Positions 32,077-40,089 of a stretch of 53,270 bases of DNA are shown in pieces. Where the stretch lies: assembly GCA_028284155.1 (NCBI GenBank), contig JANQSF010000107.1, forward strand, positions 1 through 53,270, written 5' to 3'. Within the stretch, counting starts at the first letter, position 1, and each line of letters starts with the position of its first letter. Under the pieces are notes generated by a model. The model made no database searches. It was given only the letters and a program-made list of their open reading frames with translations, and was not told the DNA's origin. A program made the position numbers and the translations under genes. The stretch is from Phycisphaeraceae bacterium. Lineage in GTDB: Bacteria; Planctomycetota; Phycisphaerae; Phycisphaerales; Phycisphaeraceae.

Positions 32077-33546
32077 ATGCACCGCATAACAACTCTATTC
32101 ACCTGTCTGACTCTCGCCCTGTTGCTTGCGCTCACGCCCGCGGCCCGTGCGGACGTCAAGCTGCCGTCAATCATCGGCAGCAACATGGTCTTGCAGCAGG
32201 GCGTTCCGACGAAGATCTTTGGCTGGGACAAACCGGGCCAGGAAGTGTCCGTCTCGTTCGCCGGCCACGTCAAGAAAGCCGAGGCGCTCAAGGACGGCAG
32301 TTGGCAGGTCGTGCTGCCCGTGCTCGAAGCCAGCGCGACCAACCGCGCCATGACCATCCGCGGCAGCAGCGAGGTCGTGTTGAAAAACATCCTGGTCGGC
32401 GAGGTGTGGATCTGCTCAGGCCAGTCGAACATGGAGTGGTCGGTCGCGCGTTCAGCCAACCCGAACGAAGAGATCGCGGCGGCGAAGCACCCAAACATTC
32501 GGCTGTTTAACGTGACGCGGCACATCACCGCGCACAAGCCGCAGGACAACGCCCCCGGATCATGGGCACCGACGACGCCCGAGTCGGTCCGCAACTTCTC
32601 GGCCGTCGGTTTTTACTTCGGCCGAAAGCTGCACAAAGACCTGGGCGTGCCGATCGGCCTGGTCGGGTCGAACTGGGGTGGCACGCGCATCGAGCCGTGG
32701 ACAACCGAGCCGGGCTTCGCCTCCGTGCCCGAGTTGAAGGCCGAACTCGACCAGATCCGCAAGATCTGGTCTACGCCCGACATGAAGATCAACCACCGCA
32801 TGCCCGGCACGATCGGCAACGCCATGATCCACCCGCTCGCCCCGTTCGTGATGCGCGGCGCGATCTGGTACCAGGGCGAGTCCAACGGCAACGAGGGGAT
32901 GACTTACTACCACAAGAAGAAGGCGCTGGTGAACGGTTGGCGGAAGCTGTTCAACAAGGACCTGGCGTTCTATTGGGTGCAGTTGGCGGACTTCCGTCAG
33001 CCGAATGACAACCCGGCCGGCGGCGACGGCTGGGCGCGCATCCGCGAAGCGCAACGCCTAGCCGCCAAGGACATCCCGCACACCGGCATGGCCGTCATCA
33101 TCGACATCGGCAACGCCACGGACATCCACCCCAAGAACAAGCAGGACGTCGGCAAACGACTTGCGCACTACGCGTTGCATCAGACGTACAAGAAGAAAGA
33201 CGTCGTCGCCGCCGGCCCGCTCTACAAAGGCCACAAGGTCGAGGGCAACGCGATCCGTATCTCGTTCGAGCACACCGGCAGTGGCCTGATGGTCGGCAAG
33301 AAGGTCGGCCTCGAGCCGACGCAGACGGTCAAGGACGGCAAGCTCGCCCGCTTCGCGATCGCCGGCGAAGACAAGCAGTGGCATTGGGCCGACGCGACGA
33401 TCGACGGCAACACCGTCGTGGTCAAGTCGTCCGCCGTCGCCAAGCCGGTGGCGGTGCGCTACGCGTACTCGATGAACCCCAAGGGCGCGAACCTCTACAA
33501 CAAGGACGGCCTGCCGGCGTCGCCGTTCCGGACGGATGATTGGTGA
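32077..33546 (+). CDS. Sialate O-acetylesterase family protein
   Basis: Exported SGNH-type esterase of 489 residues; signal peptide 1-25 (TLFTCLTLALLLALTPAARA). The family blocks are present: LPSIIGSNMVLQQG at about 29-42, VWICSGQSNMEW (nucleophile Ser in GQSNM, near 116), VGLVGSNWGGTRIEPW (oxyanion Gly/Asn) and the WYQGESNGNEG stretch; the catalytic His is expected in IDIGNATDIHPKNKQDVG. It removes acetyl groups from sialic acid or plant/algal polysaccharides. The TGA stop is followed by an open frame in the same phase that codes for the next protein. Confidence 0.93.
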   Translation: MHRITTLFTCLTLALLLALTPAARADVKLPSIIGSNMVLQQGVPTKIFGWDKPGQEVSVSFAGHVKKAEALKDGSWQVVLPVLEASATNRAMTIRGSSEVVLKNILVGEVWICSGQSNMEWSVARSANPNEEIAAAKHPNIRLFNVTRHITAHKPQDNAPGSWAPTTPESVRNFSAVGFYFGRKLHKDLGVPIGLVGSNWGGTRIEPWTTEPGFASVPELKAELDQIRKIWSTPDMKINHRMPGTIGNAMIHPLAPFVMRGAIWYQGESNGNEGMTYYHKKKALVNGWRKLFNKDLAFYWVQLADFRQPNDNPAGGDGWARIREAQRLAAKDIPHTGMAVIIDIGNATDIHPKNKQDVGKRLAHYALHQTYKKKDVVAAGPLYKGHKVEGNAIRISFEHTGSGLMVGKKVGLEPTQTVKDGKLARFAIAGEDKQWHWADATIDGNTVVVKSSAVAKPVAVRYAYSMNPKGANLYNKDGLPASPFRTDDW

Positions 33547-33592
33547 AAGAACCGGACGGCGCGGCCGAGCGGCGACGCCGTCAACCGCGCGC

Positions 33593-33625
33593 GGGCGCCT
33601 GTGGCGAAGGCTCGTCGCGCCGCAG
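33593..33625. repeat. Short hairpin repeat, copy 2
   Basis: GGGCGCCTGTGGCGAAGGCT and following, near copy of 18531-18563. CGCCTG pairs with CAGGCG, and GGCG with CGCC. It spans the suggested start of the next gene. Confidence 0.6.
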
Positions 33626-34509
33626 GCGTGTCCGGCAACGCCACGATCCGCGCACCGTTTAAAGGCTCGAACATTGTCATCACCACGACCGACCGCCTGG
33701 CCGGCGCGATCCATTCGCTGCGCTGGAATGGGCGGGAGTTCATCGACAGCCACGACCACGGCCGACAGCTTCAAAGCGCCGCAAGCTTCGACGCCGCGCA
33801 CGTCGGGGGCCGATCGGGTGGCGGCGCGGGTTTCTGGGCAGAGCAGTTCAACCCCACCGAAGCCGGCTCGCGGGCCGACGGCGCCGGGCCGACCTCGACA
33901 AGCCAACTGCTGGAGATCGAGTCGGCCGGCGCGACGCTACGAACCAAGACACGCATGTCGTTCTGGCTGGCGCCGGGTGAGAAGTCCTCGGGCCGACCCG
34001 CGCTCAACACGACCAAACTGTCACGCCACGTCGTTTCCAAACGGGTGCGCATCGGCTACCGAGACCTGCCCAACGTCATCCAGTACGACGTGACGTTTAC
34101 CGTGCCGGCCGGCGAACGTCACACGTACGCGCAGTTCGAGGCGTTGACCGGCTACATGCCGCCGGCGTTCGAAAAGTTCTACACCTTCGACCCGAAAGCC
34201 GGCCAACTCAGGCCGCTCACCGACGGCCCCGGCGAACAACGTCACCCCGTCGTGTTTGCCACGGCCGACGGAGAACACGCGATGGGCGTGTACTCACCCG
34301 ACCAACCCTCGCCTGGCTACGCCCACGCGGGTTACGGCCGCTTCCGATTCAAAGCGGAGCAGGTCGTAAAGTGGAACTGCGTGTTCCGCGTGCGGGACGA
34401 AGACAAGGTCGCGGCGGGAGACTATCGATACCGCGTGTTCGTTGCGGTGGGGACGGTTGATGATGTGCGCAAAGCGATGATCGCGCTACATGTCAGATTA
34501 AACCTGTAG
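33601..34509 (+). CDS. Mutarotase-like hypothetical protein, start uncertain
   Basis: Protein of up to 302 residues from a GTG at 33601. The body begins ATIRAPFKGSNIVITTTDRL, followed by LAGAIHSLRWNGREFIDSHDHGRQLQ, a pattern of sugar-binding beta-sandwich domains of the galactose-mutarotase type; it ends GDYRYRVFVAVGTVDD. No signal peptide and no ribosome site are seen, and the frame is open without interruption back to the TGA of the sialate esterase, in the same phase. It may be a separate secreted gene whose start is lost, or the second half of a fused protein. Substrate unknown. Confidence 0.72.
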   Translation: MAKARRAAGVSGNATIRAPFKGSNIVITTTDRLAGAIHSLRWNGREFIDSHDHGRQLQSAASFDAAHVGGRSGGGAGFWAEQFNPTEAGSRADGAGPTSTSQLLEIESAGATLRTKTRMSFWLAPGEKSSGRPALNTTKLSRHVVSKRVRIGYRDLPNVIQYDVTFTVPAGERHTYAQFEALTGYMPPAFEKFYTFDPKAGQLRPLTDGPGEQRHPVVFATADGEHAMGVYSPDQPSPGYAHAGYGRFRFKAEQVVKWNCVFRVRDEDKVAAGDYRYRVFVAVGTVDDVRKAMIALHVRLNL

Positions 34510-34547
34510 ACGGTGTGCATTCCCCGGCCGGCCAATGTCACGGTGTG

Positions 34548-34578
34548 ACCAACCGCAGGGCAACGTGCCCTGCCTACG
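34548..34578. repeat. ACCAACCGCnGGGCAACGTG repeat, copy 1
   Basis: Contains the perfect hairpin GCAGGGCA-ACG-TGCCCTGC (34555-34573). A related 31-base copy is at 40061-40091. Confidence 0.7.
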
Positions 34579-34646
34579 AACTGAATACCCTCGCCTTGCC
34601 TCAACGAAAGTGGCTCTGAGATTAGGACTAACTTTAGCACGATCAT

Positions 34647-35060
34647 TTAAAGCGAATAGAATGCAGGCGGCATGAACTCACAGTGGAATCCCCTCTCATT
34701 GTCAACAAACCCTTTTGCACTTGAAGCGATTATTCCAGGCATACGGATTTCGACCTCGACCCCTTTGTTGGGAATATTTCGAAGCCGACAGGCTGGCCAC
34801 TCAATCACTTTGTCTTTTAACTCAAACCTCATGTCACGATACTCTTTTACCGGTTTCTCAAAGGAAAGATCGACGAGGTGTTCTCGGAGGGCAGAAACGA
34901 TTTCTTCGATGTTCGCTTTAGTGACGCCGTATTGGCGCAAGAGATCAAGCTTTGCATTCACAAACTTAATGTCGTCCTCAACGCGAACAAGCATGAATGC
35001 TGACACCGGTTGCGCGCTGGTTTGAAGTCTCTCCTGCTCCGCTCGAATTCGACTTCGCAT
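34647..35060 (-). CDS. Hypothetical protein of lower GC content
   Basis: Unrecognised 137-residue soluble protein. The first half is helical (DDIKFVNAKLDLLRQYGV, IEEIVSALREHLVDLSFE) and the second is beta-rich (IRMPGIIASSAKGFVDNERG). The ATG at 35060 is preceded by GGAGG, a good ribosome site. Its bases are clearly more A/T-rich than the surroundings, which suggests recent arrival. It stands alone. Confidence 0.72.
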   Translation of the reverse strand: MRSRIRAEQERLQTSAQPVSAFMLVRVEDDIKFVNAKLDLLRQYGVTKANIEEIVSALREHLVDLSFEKPVKEYRDMRFELKDKVIEWPACRLRNIPNKGVEVEIRMPGIIASSAKGFVDNERGFHCEFMPPAFYSL

Positions 35061-35120
35061 TGTGCTTACCTCCGCCCAAGCCGCATGTCTCTACCCTTCC
35101 AATCACTATCTAGATAGTGC

Positions 35121-35190
35121 GTAGGTCCGGGCCCGCCCGGACACTGTCGCGCATGACGTCATCGTTTTGTCCGGGCAGGCCCGGACGTAC
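35121..35190. repeat. GTCCGGGC inverted repeat
   Basis: Arms 35121-35142 and 35169-35190, both built on the palindrome GTCCGGGC...GCCCGGAC and differing at one position or two. It lies just after the stop of the HEAT-repeat gene (35200) and may help end its transcript. Confidence 0.82.
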
Positions 35191-35199
35191 GTGCTCGTT

Positions 35200-37494
35200 T
35201 CACGAGTTCGAATCAGTCGATGTCTTCGCCTCGCCCGCCGCTGCGCGGAGTCTTGCGCGGGCTTCGCGGATTTGTTGGGCGATCGACTCGGGGATCGTCG
35301 CGCCCAGTAGTGTCGTCAAACCGTCGAGTGTTTGCTCAGCACGGGCGGTTTGTTTGTCTTCGATGCTGGCGTCGGCGGCGTTCAGGAACGCGGCGGCGAG
35401 GGCGTTGACGGCCGCTTCGTTTCGTCCCTGCTCAAGCAGGCGTTCGGACGCGGCCAGGGCTTCGTCGAGTTTGCCGTCGACCAGTTCGACACGGACGAGG
35501 CCGACGCTTCGGCGGCGGGCCTGGACGGGGGTGAGCGGCGATTCGGGCGTCGGGGCGAGGCGGGTCAGGTCGGTTTTGGCTCCTTTGGCGTCCTCCCCGT
35601 CGAGTTTGGCTTCGGCACGGGCGAGCAGCAGGTCGGGCAGGGCCGTGCCCAGAGGCGACTGCGGGTTGGCGGCCAGCGCGGTCATGACCCGATCGATCAC
35701 GGCGGTGAGAACCTGATTGCGCAGTTGTGGCGAGGCCTTGCGTGTGGCAAGGCTGGACTCGGCGGTCAGCACGGCTGCGGGCGGCAGGTCGGTCTGCCTG
35801 GCCATCGCGACCAGCGCCTCACGCCACGCGGCGTGCGGCTGGGTCTGGTCGGCTGGCGGCTCGCTGGCGACCAGCACGGTCAGGGTCGCCTCGTCCTTGC
35901 CGCGTTTGCCTGCCGCGGCGATGAAGAACGGCCGAACGACCGGGTCGCCCGCCCGCGCAGCCAGCGCGGCGAGCGGCTGTGTTGAATCGGCCCACGCGCG
36001 GGCCGCGGCGACCTTGACCGCCTCGTTTTCGCCGGCCAACCAAGTCTTGATGCGCAGCCAGTCTTCGCCGTTGCCGACGCGGCTGAGCAGCGTGACGACC
36101 TGCGGCGCGGGCGGCTTATCGTCCCGCAACTGTTGGCGGACCTGCACGGCCACGCGTTGCTTCTGGACGGTTTCGAGCAGGTTCTTTTCGGCCGCGGCCG
36201 CCAGCGCGCCGGCCGCGTCTGACCGCAGCGCCGTGCTGGGCAGGAACGCGAGGATGGATTCGATCGCCTCAGCCTGCGGCATCTTCGCCAACAGGGCGAG
36301 GAACGACTTGAGCACGGTCACGTCGGTCTCGCTGTCGGCTTTGAGGAGCGCTGCGACGGCGGCCGCTCCGTTTTCATCCGCCAGCGCGAGCAGGATGCTC
36401 GCCGCCTTGGCGCGGACGGTCGGCGTGTCGTCCTTCAGTTGCTCGATGACCTGCTGGCGCAGTTCCGGGCCGATCTGCTTCCCCGCCACACGCCGCGCGA
36501 TGGTCAGGTCGAGTGCGAGCAACTGAATCACCGGCTGACTGTCCTCTAACATGTCTTCCAACGCCTGCAGCCGCTCAGCGTCCGACATCGTCAGGTAAAG
36601 AGCCCGTTGTGTTTCTACAAGCCTCACCAGGATGGCGCGCGACTGGGCCGCCAACCGCTGGTTGCGCAGCTCGACGTTGTTGATGATCCGGGCGTACCAC
36701 TGCTCGTCGGGCAGGTGCTTGTATTCGTTCCACCAGCGTTGCCAGCGCACGGATTGGCGCTGGTTTTCGGTGACGCCGGTCAACAACCCCAGCGCGTCGA
36801 ACGCGGCGTCTCGGACCTGCGCGTTCTGGCCCGGCTCGATCAGTTGGACAAGCGTGCCGGCCGCGGCCTTGTTGTGGTGGTAGACCAGGACGCGCATCGC
36901 GCGGATGCGCAGGTCGGTCTCGACCTGTTCGTTCAACGCCTTGGTGCGCAACTCGTCGGCGATGGGGTGGCTGACAAATCGGCCGAGTGCCGCCGCGACG
37001 TCTTCCAGTAACGGGTCGGAAACCTTGTCGAGCAGCGCCGCCAGGGTCGGTACGAATTTGTCGCTGGGGACGGCCGTCGCCGTCGCGATGCCCTGCGCAA
37101 TCGCGCGTCGCAGCGCCAGCTCGTCAGAATCGTTCAGGAGCTTCATCAGCCGAGTATCGACCTCGGCGGCGGACTCGTTCAGGAGGATGACCGCCATCTT
37201 CCGCCGACGGGTCAGGTCGTACCTGTCGTCCGTCAGGTAATCGAACAGCGTGTCCCACGCGCTGATCTGCGAAACGGTCACGGCGTCGGCCTTGTCCGCC
37301 GCGTCGTTCTGCGCATGGGTGGCCGATACGGGCAGCAGCCCACACGCCAGGACGAGGCAAGCGACAGCCCATACGACGCCGTGGGTCAAGTGCGACCACG
37401 GCGTGCGGGGGCACACGCTCAGTCGGGTTGCGTCGGACGCTTTCAATTGAGCCCCGAATCCGAGATCCACCAATCGATCAAACAAGACGGCCAC
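35200..37494 (-). CDS. Exported HEAT-repeat protein
   Basis: Protein of up to 764 residues. A hydrophobic signal/anchor lies at about 39-61 (HGVVWAVACLVLACGLLPVSATHA), so a later GTG start near 37416 is possible; no ribosome site favours either. The rest is helical: HEAT/armadillo-like repeats (about 90-560, for example LRIRAMRVLVYHHNKAAAGT and VRAKAASILLALADENGAAA) and a TPR-like end (about 610-740). It probably acts as a periplasmic scaffold. No enzyme motif. Followed by an inverted repeat. Confidence 0.82.
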   Translation of the reverse strand: MAVLFDRLVDLGFGAQLKASDATRLSVCPRTPWSHLTHGVVWAVACLVLACGLLPVSATHAQNDAADKADAVTVSQISAWDTLFDYLTDDRYDLTRRRKMAVILLNESAAEVDTRLMKLLNDSDELALRRAIAQGIATATAVPSDKFVPTLAALLDKVSDPLLEDVAAALGRFVSHPIADELRTKALNEQVETDLRIRAMRVLVYHHNKAAAGTLVQLIEPGQNAQVRDAAFDALGLLTGVTENQRQSVRWQRWWNEYKHLPDEQWYARIINNVELRNQRLAAQSRAILVRLVETQRALYLTMSDAERLQALEDMLEDSQPVIQLLALDLTIARRVAGKQIGPELRQQVIEQLKDDTPTVRAKAASILLALADENGAAAVAALLKADSETDVTVLKSFLALLAKMPQAEAIESILAFLPSTALRSDAAGALAAAAEKNLLETVQKQRVAVQVRQQLRDDKPPAPQVVTLLSRVGNGEDWLRIKTWLAGENEAVKVAAARAWADSTQPLAALAARAGDPVVRPFFIAAAGKRGKDEATLTVLVASEPPADQTQPHAAWREALVAMARQTDLPPAAVLTAESSLATRKASPQLRNQVLTAVIDRVMTALAANPQSPLGTALPDLLLARAEAKLDGEDAKGAKTDLTRLAPTPESPLTPVQARRRSVGLVRVELVDGKLDEALAASERLLEQGRNEAAVNALAAAFLNAADASIEDKQTARAEQTLDGLTTLLGATIPESIAQQIREARARLRAAAGEAKTSTDSNS

Positions 37495-37570
37495 CTACTC
37501 ATACTATCGCACGGATGCGGTTGGTTCACCATTGGTTCGTCAGAATTGCGCCGTTTTTGCCGATCGGCAG

Positions 37571-37587
37571 CCGCTTGCGGCTTAGCG
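37571..37587. repeat. Short repeat CCGCTTGCGGCTTAGCG, copy 2
   Basis: Identical to 19740-19756. It lies in the leader between the HEAT gene and serS. Confidence 0.7.
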
Positions 37588-37717
37588 CGACTCGCCAGTC
37601 GCGGAAGACAGGCGGCCGCACGTTGTTCCGACGGACAAAGTCGGACGCCCCCCATCCTCCACGAACGCGGCCGCGCCACTGGTCGCCGATGCGTCGCCGC
37701 GTTACGATGCCGCCGCC

Positions 37718-39130
37718 ATGATCGACCTACGCGACCTGCGAACCGACCCGGACAAATACCGCCAGGGGGCCGCCGCCAAGGGGATGGCCGTCGATATCGA
37801 CGCGCTGCTGGCCGTCGACCGGCAACTGCGCGAGGCGATGTCGCAGCGCGAGGCGCTCGTGGCGGAGCAGAACCAGGCCGGCAAGCAGATCGGTCAGCTC
37901 GCCGGCCGACTAAAAAAGGCTGAAGGTGAAGAAAAAGCCGAGCTTCAAGCCGAGATGCAACGCTTGCAGCAGCGGCCGAACGAGTTGAAGGCCGAGGTCC
38001 AGAAACTCGAAGCCACGATCAAGGAGTTGGAGCCGCAACGCCGCGACCTGTGGGTGCTCGTGCCCCAGCCAGCGGACCCGGACGTGCCCGTAGGCAAGTC
38101 GGCGGACGACAACGTCGAGCTGCGCACCTGGAACCCGCCCGGTTTTGACGCGAGCAAGCCATTCGTCGAGAGCCGCGGGTTCCACCCCAGGTCGCACATC
38201 GACCTGATGACGAAGCTGGGCATGGTCGATTTCGAGCGGGGCGTGAAGCTGTCCGGCTCGCGCAGCTACGTCCTGACCGGCGACGGCATGCGGCTGCACC
38301 AGGCGATCCTGCGCTGCGCGTTCGACTACATGACCAACGAGAACGGCTTCACGCCTGTCAGCGCCCCGCCGCTGGTGCGCGAGTACGTGCTCGAGGGCAC
38401 CGGCTTCTTTCCGCACGGCCGAGAAGACGTCTACCACGTCGCCAACCCGACCAGCGACGACGAGCTTTACCTGACCGGCACGGGCGAGGCCGGCCTGATG
38501 GGCCTGCACGCCGACGAGATCGTTGACGTCGATCAACTCCCCCTGCGCTACACGACCGTCAGCACCTGCTTCCGCCGCGAGTCGGGCAGCGCCGGCAAGG
38601 ACACCGCCGGCCTGTTCCGCATCCACCAGTTCGACAAGGTCGAGCAGGTCGTCATCTGCAAAGCCGACGAGGCCGAAAGCCGCGCGTGGCATCAGAAGAT
38701 GATGACCTTCGTCGAGACGCTGCTGCAACGGCTCGAACTGCCGTACCGGTTACTGCAATGCTGCACAGCCGACTTAGGCCCAAAGAACGTCGACATGATC
38801 GACATCGAATGCTGGATGCCGAGCCGGGGTGATGTGGAAACCGATGACGACGGGCGCATCATTGCCGGAGGCTCTTCCGGGGGCGGGGGCGCATACGCGG
38901 AGACGCACAGCGCGTCGCGTCTATACGACTACCAATGCCGCCGACTCAACCTGCGGTACAAAGACCCCGAAACGAAGAAGACGGTCATCTGCCACAGCCT
39001 GAACAACACCGTCGCCGCCAGCCCGCGGATACTGATCCCGATCGTTGAGATGTATCAGAACGAGGACGGGTCGATCACGGTGCCTGCGGCGCTGCGAGGG
39101 TATATGAATGGGCAGGAGCGGATTGGGTGA
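37718..39130 (+). CDS. serS: Serine-tRNA ligase
   Basis: Charges tRNA-Ser with serine. The 470 residues are somewhat longer than the usual 425. The N-terminal coiled-coil arm (about 25-110, RQLREAMSQREALVAEQNQA onward) binds the tRNA. Class II core motifs follow: motif 2 region TTVSTCFRRESGSAGKDTAG, and motif 3 with GGSSGGGGAYAETHSASRLYDYQCRRLNLRY, split here by a Gly-rich extension (about residues 371-397) not present in common SerRS. C-terminal GYMNGQERIG. The start ATG at 37718 fits the family start MIDLRDLR. Identity is secure. Confidence 0.96.
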   Translation: MIDLRDLRTDPDKYRQGAAAKGMAVDIDALLAVDRQLREAMSQREALVAEQNQAGKQIGQLAGRLKKAEGEEKAELQAEMQRLQQRPNELKAEVQKLEATIKELEPQRRDLWVLVPQPADPDVPVGKSADDNVELRTWNPPGFDASKPFVESRGFHPRSHIDLMTKLGMVDFERGVKLSGSRSYVLTGDGMRLHQAILRCAFDYMTNENGFTPVSAPPLVREYVLEGTGFFPHGREDVYHVANPTSDDELYLTGTGEAGLMGLHADEIVDVDQLPLRYTTVSTCFRRESGSAGKDTAGLFRIHQFDKVEQVVICKADEAESRAWHQKMMTFVETLLQRLELPYRLLQCCTADLGPKNVDMIDIECWMPSRGDVETDDDGRIIAGGSSGGGGAYAETHSASRLYDYQCRRLNLRYKDPETKKTVICHSLNNTVAASPRILIPIVEMYQNEDGSITVPAALRGYMNGQERIG

Positions 39131-39163
39131 TTGCGGCGACAGGGTCGCGCATTGCACTGCAGG

Positions 39164-39871
39164 TCAACTCGCCCGTTGTCGTCGCGGTCGCGAAACGCCG
39201 AGCAAGCCGAACAATGAAAGACCGAGCCCGGCGGCGGCGGGCGTTGGAACCCAGACACCCAATGTCGGATTGTTCACGCTGCCGACTTCGAACAGGATCT
39301 GGTTGATCCTAAGAGGGGCCGTGCCAAACGCCGTGTTATTCTCAACCTTGATGTGAAAATCGTGAATAAACTTGGTTTGACCGGGCGCCAGAAAATCAAC
39401 GTCGCCCGCGAGCGCGACGTGGTTTACAAGATTGGCAACGTCGACGTCGTCCGACAATTGAGCGACTCCTGATCCGTCAGCCAGTTCAATCGGCACGCCG
39501 CCCATCTCAGTCAAGTAGGCTGTTACCGAAATGTGACCTCCGGTGGCCGCGACGGTATCGAAAAACACTGCCGTTGAAATCGTTTCGAATACCGTACCGG
39601 TCACGAGGTCATCCGGTTTGCCCGTGACTTCGATGTGTTGCATTCCCTCGCCTTCATCGGAAAACTCGAAGTTGAACCAGACACTCTCGCCTCGGCCCAG
39701 TTCGACCGGATTGTCTAGTACGTGGCCATTCTCCAGGAACCACTGCATGCCATTGACATCGATGTTGACGACGTTGGTGTCCGATGGATTCAAGACGATG
39801 TCAACCTGTGCTCCGTACGTCACAGACGCAAGGATCACAACCCAAAACGCCGAATAGATACTCGATTTCAT
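39164..39871 (-). CDS. PEP-CTERM-like sorting protein with a variant VPTPAA tail
   Basis: Secreted protein of 235 residues. Signal peptide 1-20 (SSIYSAFWVVILASVTYGA). The mature part is beta-rich (VDIVLNPSDTNVVNIDVNG, ESVWFNFEFSDEGEGMQHIE). The C terminus reads VPTPAAAGLGLSLFGLLGVS then RPRRQR: same layout as PEP-CTERM (motif, helix, basic end) but with VPTPAA in place of VPEPA. The ATG at 39871 has AAGGAG upstream. Convergent with serS. Such variant tails are common in planctomycetes and may be served by a different exosortase. Confidence 0.82.
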   Translation of the reverse strand: MKSSIYSAFWVVILASVTYGAQVDIVLNPSDTNVVNIDVNGMQWFLENGHVLDNPVELGRGESVWFNFEFSDEGEGMQHIEVTGKPDDLVTGTVFETISTAVFFDTVAATGGHISVTAYLTEMGGVPIELADGSGVAQLSDDVDVANLVNHVALAGDVDFLAPGQTKFIHDFHIKVENNTAFGTAPLRINQILFEVGSVNNPTLGVWVPTPAAAGLGLSLFGLLGVSRPRRQRAS

Positions 39872-40019
39872 GGGATCTCCTTCTTCGGAGTAGAACTACT
39901 CAATGGGAGGAGAACTAACCAATTGTTAGATTGATGCTACCTGATCGCATGGCAACCCGAAATCCCCCATACAGGGGGCATCAACGAGGTGTGCCGCCGA
40001 GTGCCCGTGGCAAAGTCCA

Positions 40020-40089
40020 TAGGCTGGGCACGTGGCCCGGCAATCCACTGTCATTGAACAACCAACCGCCGGGCAACGTGACCGGCCTA
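40020..40089. repeat. Inverted repeat ending on the ligase stop codon
   Basis: Arms 40020-40041 and 40068-40089 are reverse complements with three mismatches (TAGGCTGGGCACGTGGCC on the left). The right arm, whose 40061-40091 surroundings match 34548-34578, supplies the TAG stop codon of the PaaK-like gene. Confidence 0.7.

Noticed and set aside
35200..35215. GAGTTCGAATC match to a tRNA T-loop
   Set aside because: It lies at the end of the HEAT gene and no acceptor or anticodon stem can be drawn around it.
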